A stretch of DNA of 64,000 nt from Haliscomenobacter hydrossis DSM 1100 (GCF_000212735.1 NC_015510.1:7069001-7133000); one strand, 5' to 3'; numbered from the stretch's first letter, positions 40,565 to 50,235 are shown. Translations and numbers: made by a program. Notes: a model not told the origin generated them from the sequence alone.

Positions 40565-41795
40565 GAAATACTAACCAAAAGATATCATTCCAACAAAGTT
40601 GCCAGAAAGTCCGATTTGCCACTCGATATCCATTTGGTATTGAGTAACAATGGGCAGTTTCTGATTACAGGAGGTCGAGATAAAAAGATCAATGTTTGGG
40701 ATGCAAATACGGGAAAACGCATTCAAAGTTTTTTGGATCATCAGAATCCTATAACTGCCTTACACCTTAGCAAGGATATGAAATATCTTGTCAGCCAAGA
40801 TGATTCCTATCAAATAAGTATTCGATCCTACCCAAGTGGTAAAGTCATCTCAGTTTTTCCATCAAGTACAAACATATCTCAGCACAATTTTTCGAAGAAT
40901 GGGGGTTACCTAAATCACCAACCGGCTTTAGATACCTTGCAAAAAATCAATCTGATTAATGGTGAAATTGAATCCACTATAAAATTAGACAGGTGGTTGT
41001 ATAGAATGATAATCACTAGAGACGAAACAAAAATTCTGGGTCTTGGAAGCCAGGATACCTCCTTTTATCTTGATGCAAAAACTGGAAAAATTATTGAAAA
41101 AAATGTATACTTAAGCGGAGCCAAGTCCTTCAAAACTGACTTAAAGGGACGAATTGTATTTATGAACAAAACTGAGAAGAAAATTTTCATATTTGATTCT
41201 CAACTTAAAACGTATACAACAACATTTGGTGTATTTACTTCTGATATTCAGGAAATAAATTTTAGTAAGGATGGTCAACATATCTTGATTAACGATTCAG
41301 AGCTTAATCTTGAACATCTTGATCTGCGGAATTCAAGGAAGCTAATCTTAAGTACTTATCCTTTAGTAAAATCCCGGAATAAGCATCACGCTGAACTCAG
41401 CCCTGATGCAAAAAAATTAGCTATAGCAACTTCTGATGGTAGTATTCAAGTATGGGATACTGAAAACAAATCTTTACAACAAGGAAGCACGGATTATGTC
41501 TCAACAGATGCTTTTCAAGGAGGTTGGACGAGGATTAGCCCAGCTATTTCTGATTTAAACTTTTCAGCAGATGGGAAACAGATTATTTTAGCTGACTATA
41601 CCTACGGCTTGTATTTCTTTGACGTTAATAAATTATCAAATCAGTTTTTCTACAACAACCATCGACAAAATGATTTTAACCTTATTCAGCCCCTCAAAGA
41701 TTCTTCTTTGTTTTTGGTCAATTACATCGATGAAAGTTATGGAGGTTTTTATCAGTTTGATACACAGGAGCTTTCAAAAGATAATATCAGGACTA
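40565..41795 (+). pseudogene. WD40-repeat protein, middle fragment, interrupted by IS630
   Basis: In frame with the preceding fragment, this segment encodes about 410 residues of beta-propeller blades (FLITGGRDKKINVWDANTGK, KKLAIATSDGSIQVWDTENK). An internal TTG at 40616 could serve as a start but has no obvious promoter. The frame runs into the insertion sequence after TA 41794-41795 and stops four codons into it, at 41806. Removing the element and one TA copy joins ACT-AGC-TAT without frameshift to the last fragment. Confidence 0.75.
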
Positions 41796-41814
41796 GTGGT
41801 GGATAAATTCTAAG

Positions 41815-41845
41815 TTGTCGCAGTTTTAGAAATTGTGTATTTTTG
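41815..41845 (+). promoter_or_regulatory. Transposase promoter of the IS630 element (TTG, 20 nt, TATTTTTG)
   Basis: TTG at 41815-41817 and TATTTTTG at 41838-41845 are 20 nt apart and fit the host consensus. The transposase ATG follows 9 nt later, so the leader is almost absent. Confidence 0.65.
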
Positions 41846-41854
41846 CTATAAAAA

Positions 41855-42325
41855 ATGAAGGCAAGATACAGAATACACCTGAGTAAAAAAGAGCGGGAAA
41901 CGCTGCTGGATTGGATAAAGACAGGCAAGCGCAAAGCCCAACACATCCAATATTGCCATATTTTACTCAATAGTGATGAAAGTGAAGGTAGAAAACCACC
42001 ACGAATGACGGACGTAGCAGACAGGTACCAGAGCACGGCAAGAACAGTGGAGCGAGTAAAAAAAGCATTCTGTGATGAAGGGATGTCTTTGTTTGAAGCC
42101 AAAGAAAGAAAAACGCGGAGTGATAAAAAGATAGATGCGCGAGCGGAAGCGCATCTCATTGCGCTGCTTTGTCAATCGCCACCCAATGATGCGCCTCGGT
42201 GGAAATTGCAAATGTTGGCAGATTGCTTAGTGGAATTAGAGATAGTAGAATCGATCTCTAAAATGTCGATCAGCAAATTGTTAAAAAAAATGAACTTAAG
42301 CCCTTCAAAAAAGCGCAATACGTGA
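41855..42325 (+). CDS. IS630 transposase, orfA (DNA-binding part)
   Basis: The 156-residue product is the N-terminal part of an IS630 transposase with two helix-turn-helix units (about 5-70, including RMTDVADRYQSTARTVERVKK, in parts; and a second near 85-150). It ends in SPSKKRNT. The frame contains A AAA AAG just before its end; a -1 shift there would continue into orfB. Alone it could bind the element ends and act as a repressor. Confidence 0.85.
   Translation: MKARYRIHLSKKERETLLDWIKTGKRKAQHIQYCHILLNSDESEGRKPPRMTDVADRYQSTARTVERVKKAFCDEGMSLFEAKERKTRSDKKIDARAEAHLIALLCQSPPNDAPRWKLQMLADCLVELEIVESISKMSISKLLKKMNLSPSKKRNT
42307..42313 (+). other. Predicted -1 ribosomal frameshift site (A AAA AAG)
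   Basis: In the orfA frame the codons read TCA AAA AAG, placing A-AAA-AAG in the classical -1 slippery phase. After the shift the protein reads SKKAQYVIPAES, which restores the IPxE-type junction normally found inside single-frame IS630 transposases, immediately before the DDE domain. Confidence 0.7.
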
Positions 42326-42972
42326 TACCAGCAGAATCAAGTGCTGCTTTTGTGTACCAAATGGAAAAGGTATTGGATGTTTACGAAAGACCATACGACG
42401 CTGACTTTCCAGTAGTTTGCATGGATGAGTCTCCAAAGCAAATAATTGACTACAAGCAAATTACGATCTCAGATGGAAGTAGGTTACAAGATTCAGAATA
42501 TGTGCGTTTGGGCGTTGCGGAATTATTCGTGGCATTCGAACCTCTCGCTGGCCATCGGGAAATGACCATTGAGGATGATCATACGACCACGACTTGGGTA
42601 AATTTCATGGCCGCTCAAATGGATACCCAATACCAAGAAGCTAAAAAGGTAACCTGGGTGATGGATAATTTTGTCACCCACAAGCCAGAAAATTTTTACA
42701 AAGTATTTCCACCTGCTCAGGCCAAAGCTTACGTGGATCGGATGGATTTTGTGTATACCCCCAAACACGGGTCATGGTTAAACATGGCAGAAATACAATT
42801 TGCTTTGGTGGGACGTGATGCTTTGGACAAACCCTTCAAAAGCAAAAAGGAGGTGGAAGGAGCAGTTAAAATTTGGGAGATTGCGCAAAATCAGCTCCGG
42901 AAAGGAGCAAATTGGCAATTCACCACTGAGAAAGCCCGAATCAAACTCAAGAAGTTGTATCCGACTATTTAA
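42322..42972 (+). CDS. IS630 transposase, orfB (DDE catalytic part)
   Basis: The 216-residue frame holds the catalytic triad: Asp in VVCMDESPKQ, Asp in WVMDNFVTH and Glu in GSWLNMAEIQF. A GTG at 42322 overlaps the orfA stop (GTGA), so either coupled re-initiation or, more likely, the -1 frameshift at 42307 produces the active enzyme of about 372 residues. The DDE transposase cuts the element ends and inserts it at TA. Confidence 0.88.
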   Translation: MIPAESSAAFVYQMEKVLDVYERPYDADFPVVCMDESPKQIIDYKQITISDGSRLQDSEYVRLGVAELFVAFEPLAGHREMTIEDDHTTTTWVNFMAAQMDTQYQEAKKVTWVMDNFVTHKPENFYKVFPPAQAKAYVDRMDFVYTPKHGSWLNMAEIQFALVGRDALDKPFKSKKEVEGAVKIWEIAQNQLRKGANWQFTTEKARIKLKKLYPTI

Positions 42973-42988
42973 AATTTATTCACCACTA

Positions 42989-44637
42989 GCTATAAATTTG
43001 TGCTGCCAGAAGGCCTTTCTGTTACAAAGCAATTTTCAAAGAGGTTCGTACTCGATCGTGGAATATATAATTTTGAAAAAAAAATAATTAGTCTTTATGG
43101 GTATCATGAATATGATGAGAATTTACTGATATCATACTTTGGGAAAAACTATAAGGACAGCACAATTCTCAATTTTGAACGGGATTTTCGGGATCGAGTA
43201 GTTAATAATTTTTGGGTAGTTCCCAGCACAGATTCTTTGCTTGTCAAAACGGGAGAGGGAAATATGTTCATTTTTCACCCTTTGCGTGAAACTTTAGCCC
43301 GGATCAAGTTTATTGATGATGAAAAAATAGCCAATTTTGCTTTCAGCCCTAACAATCGATTTTTTGTTCGAGTACTACTCAACCAAGGAATTGTTGAAAT
43401 AAGGAAAACCAATAGCAGAGTTTTGCAGTTGAGTCGTAGTTTCCCCGATTCGAAAATTAAGTTGATGGCCTTCACCCCATCTGGTAAAAATTTGGTGCTT
43501 TCAGACGGCAATAAGATTTGGAATTGGGACATCGAACAAGATACTGTTCACCAATTTTCAGATTTTTACATAAGCAATAAACAAACAAGGGCATTTGATT
43601 CTGGCTTATATGTTCATCTTCTTACTTCGGGGAAATTAATCTTTCAAAATTTCAATCTTGATAATAAAGCCAACAATAAAGTAATTGATTTATATACTGG
43701 TCAGTTAGAGGTACTCGAAAAAGGCACTTTATTTAGTAGATTTTTTAAATCAAAAGGCAAAATGTACTTCGACGATCGTTTTGGTACCTTTACAAATTTA
43801 TTGGATCAGGAAGAAATAATCACCTTTCCTCAAAGCATCAATGGTATTGCAAGCATGAATTTCTCCCCAAAAGGAAATCTAGTGGGGTTAATTCACGGCC
43901 CCTATGGCGAATTTACCCTCTGGAATGTAAAACAGAAAAGGGTAGTCTTTTCCAAAACAGGAATAGAAACCCTTTATAAAGCAGAAATTGATCTTGCTGA
44001 TAGCCTTATTGCATTGAGCAGTAAGAACTTGATCTTCATTTTAGATGCTAAAAGTGGAGCAGAAAAAGCCATTATCCCTATTGAAACGGGTTCGCCAAGA
44101 CGGATAGTTTTACAATTTTCTTATGATTCTCGATATTTATTTATCAATTGCCCTCATGAAGGATTGGTTATAATCTGGGATTTACTTAAAAGAGTAGCCC
44201 TCCGGAACTTTTCATTCAAATATGATAGTGGATACTTGATTGGAATCTCCCAAGACAATCAATTCATTTACGGAGCCGTGGATGGCTCGGTGTTTGCCTA
44301 TAACCAACAAGGCAAAGAACTGTATCGGCTTCAATTGAAAGAAAGAGATATTGATGTCGAATACTTTCTCAATGACCATAAAATCATCGTGGCATCCAAT
44401 AAAGGAGTTATTTATCAAATTGATGCTCAATCAGGCAATTTACTTAAAACCATCTATTTAGGTAATTATCAAAGCTGGATTGCCGTTGATCAGGACAGTC
44501 AAGTTGAAACTTCTTATAATGCATATAAGTACATACATTATCGAACGAAAGGAGGTGGAATTGGCTTATTTCCAGAAAAAAAGCGCTCGGATAAAGTTTC
44601 GAATTTTGAATTTATACCCGCTTTGTTGAAACATTAA
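42989..44637 (+). pseudogene. WD40-repeat protein, C-terminal fragment
   Basis: This downstream part of the interrupted gene encodes about 548 residues. Blades are recognisable (NLVLSDGNKIWNWDIEQD, YLFINCPHEGLVIIWDLLKR, NQFIYGAVDGSVFAYNQQGK). The longest frame with a start begins at GTG 43000. In the intact ancestor it followed SYKFVLPEG without a break. The ending GGGIGLFPEKKRSDK resembles C-termini of other large Bacteroidota WD40 proteins. No promoter for it is visible except read-through from the element. Confidence 0.75.
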
Positions 44638-44840
44638 TCCTGAAAAGATCAATAAGGATGTATATTTTGCTCGATCAAATTTCGCTTTCCTGATAAAAGA
44701 ATCTCTTCCATTTAATTACAGCCCCATTTTTAGACAAACCAAGCAAAATTCAGGCTGAACAACAGCGCCTGCTACTGGACTTTTTCATCAAATGGGCATA
44801 GACTTGTAGTGTAATTCTAAAACCCTTAATGTTTTAAACA

Positions 44841-45341
44841 ATGAAAAAGAATCTAAGCCCTGAGGACATTACCGTACTTAAAAAAGCGCGCAATAGAGGG
44901 CTCTTTCCTGATATCGTGTTTTGGTTGTTTATCCTGGCTTTTGTTGTCGCATATACAGTTTGGCGGATTCAAGAAGATGAATTTCGGGGAGTAGACTTAT
45001 TGCTTTATGGGATGTATATTCCTTTTCTTGTCTTCTTGTTTAATGGACTTTTTATATATGGAAGAGAAATCAAGCAGGGTGAAAAAATTGTGTTGTATGC
45101 AATTTGTAAAGTAATTACCAAGCAGAGGGAAAACAAGTCATACAACTATCTGGCCATAGGAGGTTACGGTGATGTAGACCTCTCCGGGTACAATAAAAAA
45201 CATTACAGCTCGGTTTTTACAGAGCGTCCAGAGCGTTTCGAAATACACCTGGCACCAAAGACGCAGATCATTTTATTTGCCAAAAAAATACCACCGGTTG
45301 TCTATCCACCTGCCCAGCCAGTAAAAGCCAAGCGAAGATAA
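44841..45341 (+). CDS. Hypothetical membrane protein with two transmembrane helices
   Basis: The 166-residue protein has two predicted membrane helices (about 24-43, DIVFWLFILAFVVAYTVW, and about 56-75, LLYGMYIPFLVFLFNGLFIY) and a cytoplasmic or periplasmic C-terminal half of about 90 residues ending in a basic tail (PVKAKRR). I do not recognise the family. It follows the WD40 remnant after about 200 nt, in which a short stop-bounded frame (ending LLLDFFIKWA) may be a remnant of something else. It converges on the permease gene across a strong hairpin. Confidence 0.7.
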   Translation: MKKNLSPEDITVLKKARNRGLFPDIVFWLFILAFVVAYTVWRIQEDEFRGVDLLLYGMYIPFLVFLFNGLFIYGREIKQGEKIVLYAICKVITKQRENKSYNYLAIGGYGDVDLSGYNKKHYSSVFTERPERFEIHLAPKTQIILFAKKIPPVVYPPAQPVKAKRR

Positions 45342-45355
45342 ATTGAACCAGGATT

Positions 45356-45405
45356 GGTGCATTTGTAGAGGCGCAATTTCTCACGCCTCTACAAATCGCT
45401 GCACC
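45356..45405. terminator. Hairpin between convergent genes (GTAGAGGCG type)
   Basis: GGTGC-ATTTGTAGAGGCG pairs with CGCCTCTACAAAT-CGCT-GCACC: 13 bp without mismatch plus an outer 5 bp, loop of about 10 nt. It lies between two convergent genes and ends at the permease stop codon, so it can terminate both. Sequences with GTAGAG-CGC are known to me as dispersed hairpins in other bacteria, so it may be a repeat as well. Confidence 0.75.
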
Positions 45406-47814
45406 CTACTCCGACTTCAAAGACCGCGCCGGATTCACCAACGCCGCTTTAATCGATTCATAACTGGAGGTCAACAAAGCTACCCCCAGGGTGATCAGCA
45501 CCGCAAAAATCATTGTGCCAATTCCAATCGGAATGCGGTAAGTATAATCTTTCAACCAGGCATCCATCAGGTACCAACCCACTGGGGCGGCAATCAGAAA
45601 GGCAATAACTACCAGTACGGCAATCTCCCGACCAAACAGATTCAGAATCTGCGCCAAAGTGGCACCCAGCACTTTGCGCACCCCAATCTCTTTGGCTTTT
45701 TGCGCCGCCATAAATTTAATCAAACCATACAAACCCAAGCAGCCGATAAATATGGCGATCATCGAAAAGATGCGCACCAGACGCAGCATGGTATTCACAA
45801 ACTCGTAATTGCGGGCGATGCTTTCGTCCAGAAAGTTTTGTTCATACAAGTGATCGGGAAAATAACCATTCCAGAGTTTTTCCACTGCTTTCATGGTTTG
45901 TTGCAGGTTGGTGCTGCTCAATTTTATGGCGCAGTTGTAGTGGATGTTTTTGTAGGTGAAAATCGCAATCGGATCGATGGCGTTTTCAAAAGAAGAATTG
46001 TTCCAGTTTTTCAATACCCCATAAATTGGCGCAGTTACTCCCCAAACGTTCATGGTTTTGCCGACTGCATCTTCAGGGTCTTTAAGCCCCAGCCTTTCGA
46101 CCACTTTTTCATTGATCAAATACCCTTGAATGGTGTCGCTGCGGGGGATATTTTTGCCGGCGACCAGGGTCAATCCAAAAGTTTCCAGGTAGTGTTCGTC
46201 CCCGTTTTTGTTGTTCATTTGCCAAACCTCGTCCTTCTGGCGGGTATCAAAACGCACATTGCTGGTATTGTTCGAATTGGTGGTGGGGGTAAACAAGCAG
46301 AAGCTGGCATTTTTTACACCGGGTATCTCCAACAAACGTTCGCGGAAAGTAGTTTGGTTGATTTTGTCGGGGGTAGGGATACTGATTTCCACAATCCCTT
46401 TGGTCTCATAGCCCACCGATTTGTTCATCATGAAGTCAACTTGCCCATTGATCACCAAGGTGCAAATGATCAACAACTGGATGAGCACAAACTGCACGAC
46501 GATCAAGCTCCGGCGAATGTTAAACCCGCCCGCTTGTTGTTGACTGATGCCTCCTTTAAGGGCGGCAACGGGTCTGAACCCCGCTAAAATCAACCCGGGG
46601 TATGAACCCGCCAAAAATACCACCGTGACAAATAATCCGAGGATGAACAACCACAACGTGGGGTCATTCCAGTAAACCTTGCTCGGCCAACCGCCACCCA
46701 AATTTAAAGATTCGTTGAGGTAGGGGAGAGAAAGGATAGCCAAGCCAAACCCGATGACCAGGGCGATCAGCGTAATGACCCCGGTTTCGGAGATGAATTG
46801 GAAAAAAACCTGTCCACGTTTGCCACCCACTGCTTTGCGAATGCCTACTTCCTTGGCCCGGCGCATGGCTTGCGCAGTAGCCATGTTGATGAAGTTGAAA
46901 CAAGCCGTAGCGATCAGGAAAAGCCCAATCGTAGCCATGATGTAGATCCATTTGTACGGAACCGGACCATAATAGCGCTCCGAATGGTGCATCTCGCTGA
47001 ATTTGACCGCCAGGTGGGCATAGGATTTTGCATCTTTGCCGTGGTATTTGTTATTGATGGTGTCCAGTTGAACCTGGAATTGAGCGGCACTAAATCCTTC
47101 TGGCAACAATGCAAAACAATAGGTATTGGAATTGACTCCGCTCCAGGTATCCAACTCGGGGCCACCATAGGAAAAATCGCGGTTGTTTTCTAGGGTAGCA
47201 AAGGATACAAAAAACTCGTAAGGCAAATCGGTATTTTCGGGCGGACTGTTGACGATCCCGGTAACTTCCAGATTGAGTTGATTTTCCAGCTTGATGATGC
47301 GCCCGATGGGGTCATCATCGCCAAAATATTTCTTGGCCATGCCTTCGCTGATGACGACGGTATTGGGCTTTTTCAGCGAACTGGGCGCACCAACTTGCCA
47401 CTCGTAGTCAAATATTTTAAAATATTCGGGAGTGGTGTAGGCCAATTTTGGACCAGGGCCTTCCTTGAACTTTTTCACCGGACGCCCATTGGCATCAATC
47501 AAAGCCATTAGTTTTTCATAACCTTCGATACAGATGGTGGCAGACAGCGCTGAAGTTTCATCCCGCACAGCCTTCCAGGTTGGCGGTGGAACCCCTTTGG
47601 AGTAGCTGGTGCCATCAAAATGAAACTCGGTGGTCACTTGATAAATGCGATCAATATTGGCATGAAATGCATCGTGGGTGGTATGGAACCGGATGAACCA
47701 AAAAACCATCAAGCCACAAGCAATGCCCAAGCTAAGTCCCAGTACATTGAGGAATGCATATACGCGGTTGCGCCGTAAATTGCGCCAGGTGATTTTCAGA
47801 TAGTTTTGCAGCAT
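45406..47814 (-). CDS. FtsX/MacB-like ABC transporter permease
   Basis: The 802-residue protein has the same double architecture as the permease at 28917: N-terminal helix (about 20-42), MacB-type periplasmic domain, FtsX unit (AMRRAKEVGIRKAVGGKRGQ, about 310-330), central helices, second periplasmic domain and second FtsX unit (AAQKAKEIGVRKVLGATLA, about 700). The C-terminus NPARSLKSE resembles the other one (NPICSLRNE). No ATPase is adjacent. The two are paralogues, but this copy has the base composition of the core genome. Confidence 0.9.
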   Translation of the reverse strand: MLQNYLKITWRNLRRNRVYAFLNVLGLSLGIACGLMVFWFIRFHTTHDAFHANIDRIYQVTTEFHFDGTSYSKGVPPPTWKAVRDETSALSATICIEGYEKLMALIDANGRPVKKFKEGPGPKLAYTTPEYFKIFDYEWQVGAPSSLKKPNTVVISEGMAKKYFGDDDPIGRIIKLENQLNLEVTGIVNSPPENTDLPYEFFVSFATLENNRDFSYGGPELDTWSGVNSNTYCFALLPEGFSAAQFQVQLDTINNKYHGKDAKSYAHLAVKFSEMHHSERYYGPVPYKWIYIMATIGLFLIATACFNFINMATAQAMRRAKEVGIRKAVGGKRGQVFFQFISETGVITLIALVIGFGLAILSLPYLNESLNLGGGWPSKVYWNDPTLWLFILGLFVTVVFLAGSYPGLILAGFRPVAALKGGISQQQAGGFNIRRSLIVVQFVLIQLLIICTLVINGQVDFMMNKSVGYETKGIVEISIPTPDKINQTTFRERLLEIPGVKNASFCLFTPTTNSNNTSNVRFDTRQKDEVWQMNNKNGDEHYLETFGLTLVAGKNIPRSDTIQGYLINEKVVERLGLKDPEDAVGKTMNVWGVTAPIYGVLKNWNNSSFENAIDPIAIFTYKNIHYNCAIKLSSTNLQQTMKAVEKLWNGYFPDHLYEQNFLDESIARNYEFVNTMLRLVRIFSMIAIFIGCLGLYGLIKFMAAQKAKEIGVRKVLGATLAQILNLFGREIAVLVVIAFLIAAPVGWYLMDAWLKDYTYRIPIGIGTMIFAVLITLGVALLTSSYESIKAALVNPARSLKSE

Positions 47815-47916
47815 AGGGAAAGGTTGAACGTATTCTTGGGAATAGACTACGCTAAAAAGATGCCAGTTGTATGAAATCCTGTAAATTAATGTTTTGTACC
47901 CAGTTCAAAATGGAAA

Positions 47917-47958
47917 GGTGTCCGAATTTGAACATTTTTCTGTTCAAAGCCGGACACC
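47917..47958 (-). terminator. Interrupted hairpin downstream of the 94-aa membrane gene
   Basis: GGTGTCCG pairs with CGGACACC and, inside, TTGAACA with TGTTCAA, around TTTTTC. It begins 16 nt after the stop of the minus-strand gene at 47974. The T-tract is poor (TTTCCATTTT on the minus strand). Confidence 0.6.
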
Positions 47959-47973
47959 TTGCTGACCAACGGA

Positions 47974-48258
47974 TCAATTCCAACGTGGTTTGCCGATCAT
48001 GATAAACAAAATAAAAAACAAGTATAAAAGGCCGGGAATGGCCAATATCCCCAGCAGTATTTTGGCCAAGGTCATGTACTCAATCGATTTGAGCCACAAA
48101 CTGCCCAACATCACCACCGCCAGTCCCAATAGCAAGAGCATCCAAATGCCCATGTTGAACGAGGACACCGAGCCATCGGCCAGGCCAATGAAAAAGAAAT
48201 ACAAGACGACCAGCGAAATGATGGCATCAAAGCCCCATAAAATCCAGAAGAAGCTCAT
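47974..48258 (-). CDS. Small membrane protein (94 aa)
   Basis: The 94-residue protein is almost entirely hydrophobic with three predicted helices (about 5-25, FWILWGFDAIISLVVLYFFF; 35-53; 65-88) and a short polar C-terminus (GKPRWN). Such proteins are common in Bacteroidota and are often loosely labelled osmoprotectant permease, without support. It lies 160 nt upstream of the permease on the same strand, with a hairpin between them, so co-transcription is doubtful. Confidence 0.7.
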   Translation of the reverse strand: MSFFWILWGFDAIISLVVLYFFFIGLADGSVSSFNMGIWMLLLLGLAVVMLGSLWLKSIEYMTLAKILLGILAIPGLLYLFFILFIMIGKPRWN

Positions 48259-48275
48259 GTTGATTCAGGTTTTTT

Positions 48276-48439
48276 AGAGCATGTCTAAATATTTTTGTTT
48301 TAGGCGAAAATGAGGCCGATTGAGGGTGAATGAGGCACGAAAAGCGGAGTGTAGCAGCGCTACATGAGCATTTTCGGAACGAAATTCACCCTCAATCGGG
48401 CCATTTGCAGCAAAACAAAAAATTTTAGACATGCTCTTA
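48276..48439. repeat. Hairpin repeat of about 164 bp (AGAGCATGTCTAAA type)
   Basis: Outer arms AGAGCATGTCTAAA and TTTAGACATGCTCT are exact complements; next come TTTTTGTTTT/AAAACAAAAA and, inside, GATTGAGGGTGAAT/ATTCACCCTCAATC. The centre reads GAGGCACGAAAAGC...GTAGCAGCGCTAC. Size and layering match the element at 34137, and both have GCAGCAAAA near the right inner arm. It fills the space between two minus-strand genes. Confidence 0.85.
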
Positions 48440-48454
48440 GGTGTTTAAACAGGT

Positions 48455-50206
48455 TTATTTATCGTAAAAACGCCACTGGGTTTTGAAATCCCGCTTGAGG
48501 TTTTGATTGATCAAAATGGCGCGCAGCATTTCCACCGGCAGCGCATTTTCTTGCAAAATGGCATCGTGGTACTGCTTGTAGCTCATCTTTTTGGTGTCGA
48601 CCAATTCTTTTTTCAAGGCATAAAATTGCAAGCCACCAATCATGTACGCAAGTTGGTACAGGGGCCCATAATTGCCGGTAAACGAACGACGTACTTCTCC
48701 TTCGGCATTGGCGCGTTCGTGCCCAACCCGATCCACCAAAAAATCGATGCACTGCTGGGGCTTCCAAATGCCCATGTGGTAATTCAGCGAAAAAATGATC
48801 CGTGCACAGCGGTGCATGCGCCAAAACAACATGCCAATGCGGTCTTCTGGCGAACGAGGAAACTTCATGTCCCACAGGATAAACTCCCAATACAGGGCAT
48901 TGCCTTCGTGCCAAAATGGAGTTCCAAAGTTGCGGTAAGTTTTATAACGATTGTTCATAAAACCTTGCAAATGGTGCCCCGCAATCAACTCGTGGTGTAC
49001 CGTAGCCCTGGAAAAATGCGGGTTGTTGCCGCGCATGCTCATCATTTTTTCATCATAACTCATCGTAGGCGTCGGATAAGAAATGATCAGCGATTCACCT
49101 CCCAGAAAAAACGGACTGACCAGCTGGCGTTCTGCCGACATCATGTTCACCCGCCAGGTTTCTTCGGCGATGGGGGAGATGTTGACCAGGTCGTATTTTT
49201 TCAAAAAAGCCACCGACTGTTCGTACAATTCGAGCATGGCCTGGGGTTGTTGGCCGGGCGCGACAAAGCTGTTTTTTACTTTTTCCTGGGCTGCTTTCCA
49301 GTCCGTCCCAAACCCCATTTCCTTACTGGCCTTGAGCAGTTCGGCATCACACCAGGCAAATTCCTTGTTGGCAATTTCCGTCAATTCTTCCGGCGTATAG
49401 GGAATAAACTCCAGTTTGAGTTGTCGGATCAGCTCCTCCCGACCAATGGGCCTGCCGATGATGCCACTGCCGTCGTCCTTTTGGGTGGAGTTGGGTTTGC
49501 CTTTGCCGAGCAAGCCTTTGGCGTAGCTGTCCAGTTCGCTATCCAGGCTGCTGTATGTTTTGGGTATCCACCAGGAAAACTGGGGATCGTAAGCGTTGTA
49601 AAAGGCAAAATAACTTTTTAAAACACCTTGCAGTCCTTTTACCGCCTCGGAAGCCAGGGTGGCCAGGTGTTGCTCCACACCTTCTGCTTCTTTCAATTTT
49701 TCATTGGCCTGCATGACCGCTTTGAGGATGCCATCCATTTCTTTGGCCACCTCCTGGGCGTTGACACTCACGCCACGAGCCCGCGGTTTCGCCAAAGTAT
49801 AGATGCGGTCAGAGAAAGGCAAAAAACGCACAATCTGGCCGTAGTTGCTTTGTTCTTGTTGCAATTTATACTGCTCGTCTTCGAGGTTGCGCTTAAACAA
49901 CAGGTAATCGACCTTGCCATTGATGTTCATTTTGTCAAACTCAACCTGTTCCAATTGTTTGAGGTTGTCGGCAATGAGTTGCAACAAGCGTTGGCGTCGT
50001 TCGGGAGAATTGTAGCTCGAAACCTGACCGCGCGACTCCATTGGATTGCTGGTGGCGTAAAAACGCATCAGACTGCCTTTGTCCGCGTCATACTGCACCA
50101 TTTGGTGGTTCATTTCGCTGGTTTGCAGGTAAAGGGTACTGGTTTGGGCGTACAAAAAGTGGAGGCATAACATTCCTGCAAAAAACAAGGTAAGCGGTTT
50201 TTTCAT
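48455..50206 (-). CDS. DUF885-family secreted metallopeptidase-like protein
   Basis: The 583-residue protein starts with a signal peptide (about 1-20, ending FLYAQ) and belongs to DUF885, an alpha-helical family with a zinc-peptidase motif. Here it reads HHELIAGHHLQG (about 415-425), keeping the HExxxxH arrangement of the family, with GNALYWEFILWD downstream supplying the third ligand region. The substrate is unknown; peptidase or carboxypeptidase activity in the periplasm is the usual proposal. It may share a transcript with the lipoprotein gene 29 nt upstream. Confidence 0.85.
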   Translation of the reverse strand: MKKPLTLFFAGMLCLHFLYAQTSTLYLQTSEMNHQMVQYDADKGSLMRFYATSNPMESRGQVSSYNSPERRQRLLQLIADNLKQLEQVEFDKMNINGKVDYLLFKRNLEDEQYKLQQEQSNYGQIVRFLPFSDRIYTLAKPRARGVSVNAQEVAKEMDGILKAVMQANEKLKEAEGVEQHLATLASEAVKGLQGVLKSYFAFYNAYDPQFSWWIPKTYSSLDSELDSYAKGLLGKGKPNSTQKDDGSGIIGRPIGREELIRQLKLEFIPYTPEELTEIANKEFAWCDAELLKASKEMGFGTDWKAAQEKVKNSFVAPGQQPQAMLELYEQSVAFLKKYDLVNISPIAEETWRVNMMSAERQLVSPFFLGGESLIISYPTPTMSYDEKMMSMRGNNPHFSRATVHHELIAGHHLQGFMNNRYKTYRNFGTPFWHEGNALYWEFILWDMKFPRSPEDRIGMLFWRMHRCARIIFSLNYHMGIWKPQQCIDFLVDRVGHERANAEGEVRRSFTGNYGPLYQLAYMIGGLQFYALKKELVDTKKMSYKQYHDAILQENALPVEMLRAILINQNLKRDFKTQWRFYDK

Positions 50207-50235
50207 TGGTTAGTTGTTTGGTGTTTGAGGGTGTA

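Larger units (their letters stand above)
41796..42986 (+). mobile_element. IS630-family insertion sequence, 1191 bp, complete
   Basis: The ends are inverted repeats GTGGTGGATAAATT (left) and GTGGTGAATAAATT (right, read inward), 13 of 14 identical. TA flanks both ends (41794-41795 and 42987-42988), the target duplication of IS630/Tc1-mariner elements. Inside are a promoter, two overlapping frames forming a DDE transposase, and an A6G slippery site. All parts look intact, so the element may be recent and active. Confidence 0.92.

Noticed and set aside
44641-44840. Short frame ending LLLDFFIKWA before the small membrane gene
   Set aside because: No start codon and only about 30 codons; too little to call even as a remnant.
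45343-46587. 414-aa plus-strand open frame antisense to the permease
   Set aside because: No recognisable protein; it mirrors the codon bias of the real permease on the minus strand, which has clear FtsX motifs.
48503-49621. 372-aa plus-strand frame opposite the DUF885 gene
   Set aside because: Shadow frame: His-, Phe- and Gln-rich without domain, fully covered by the real gene.
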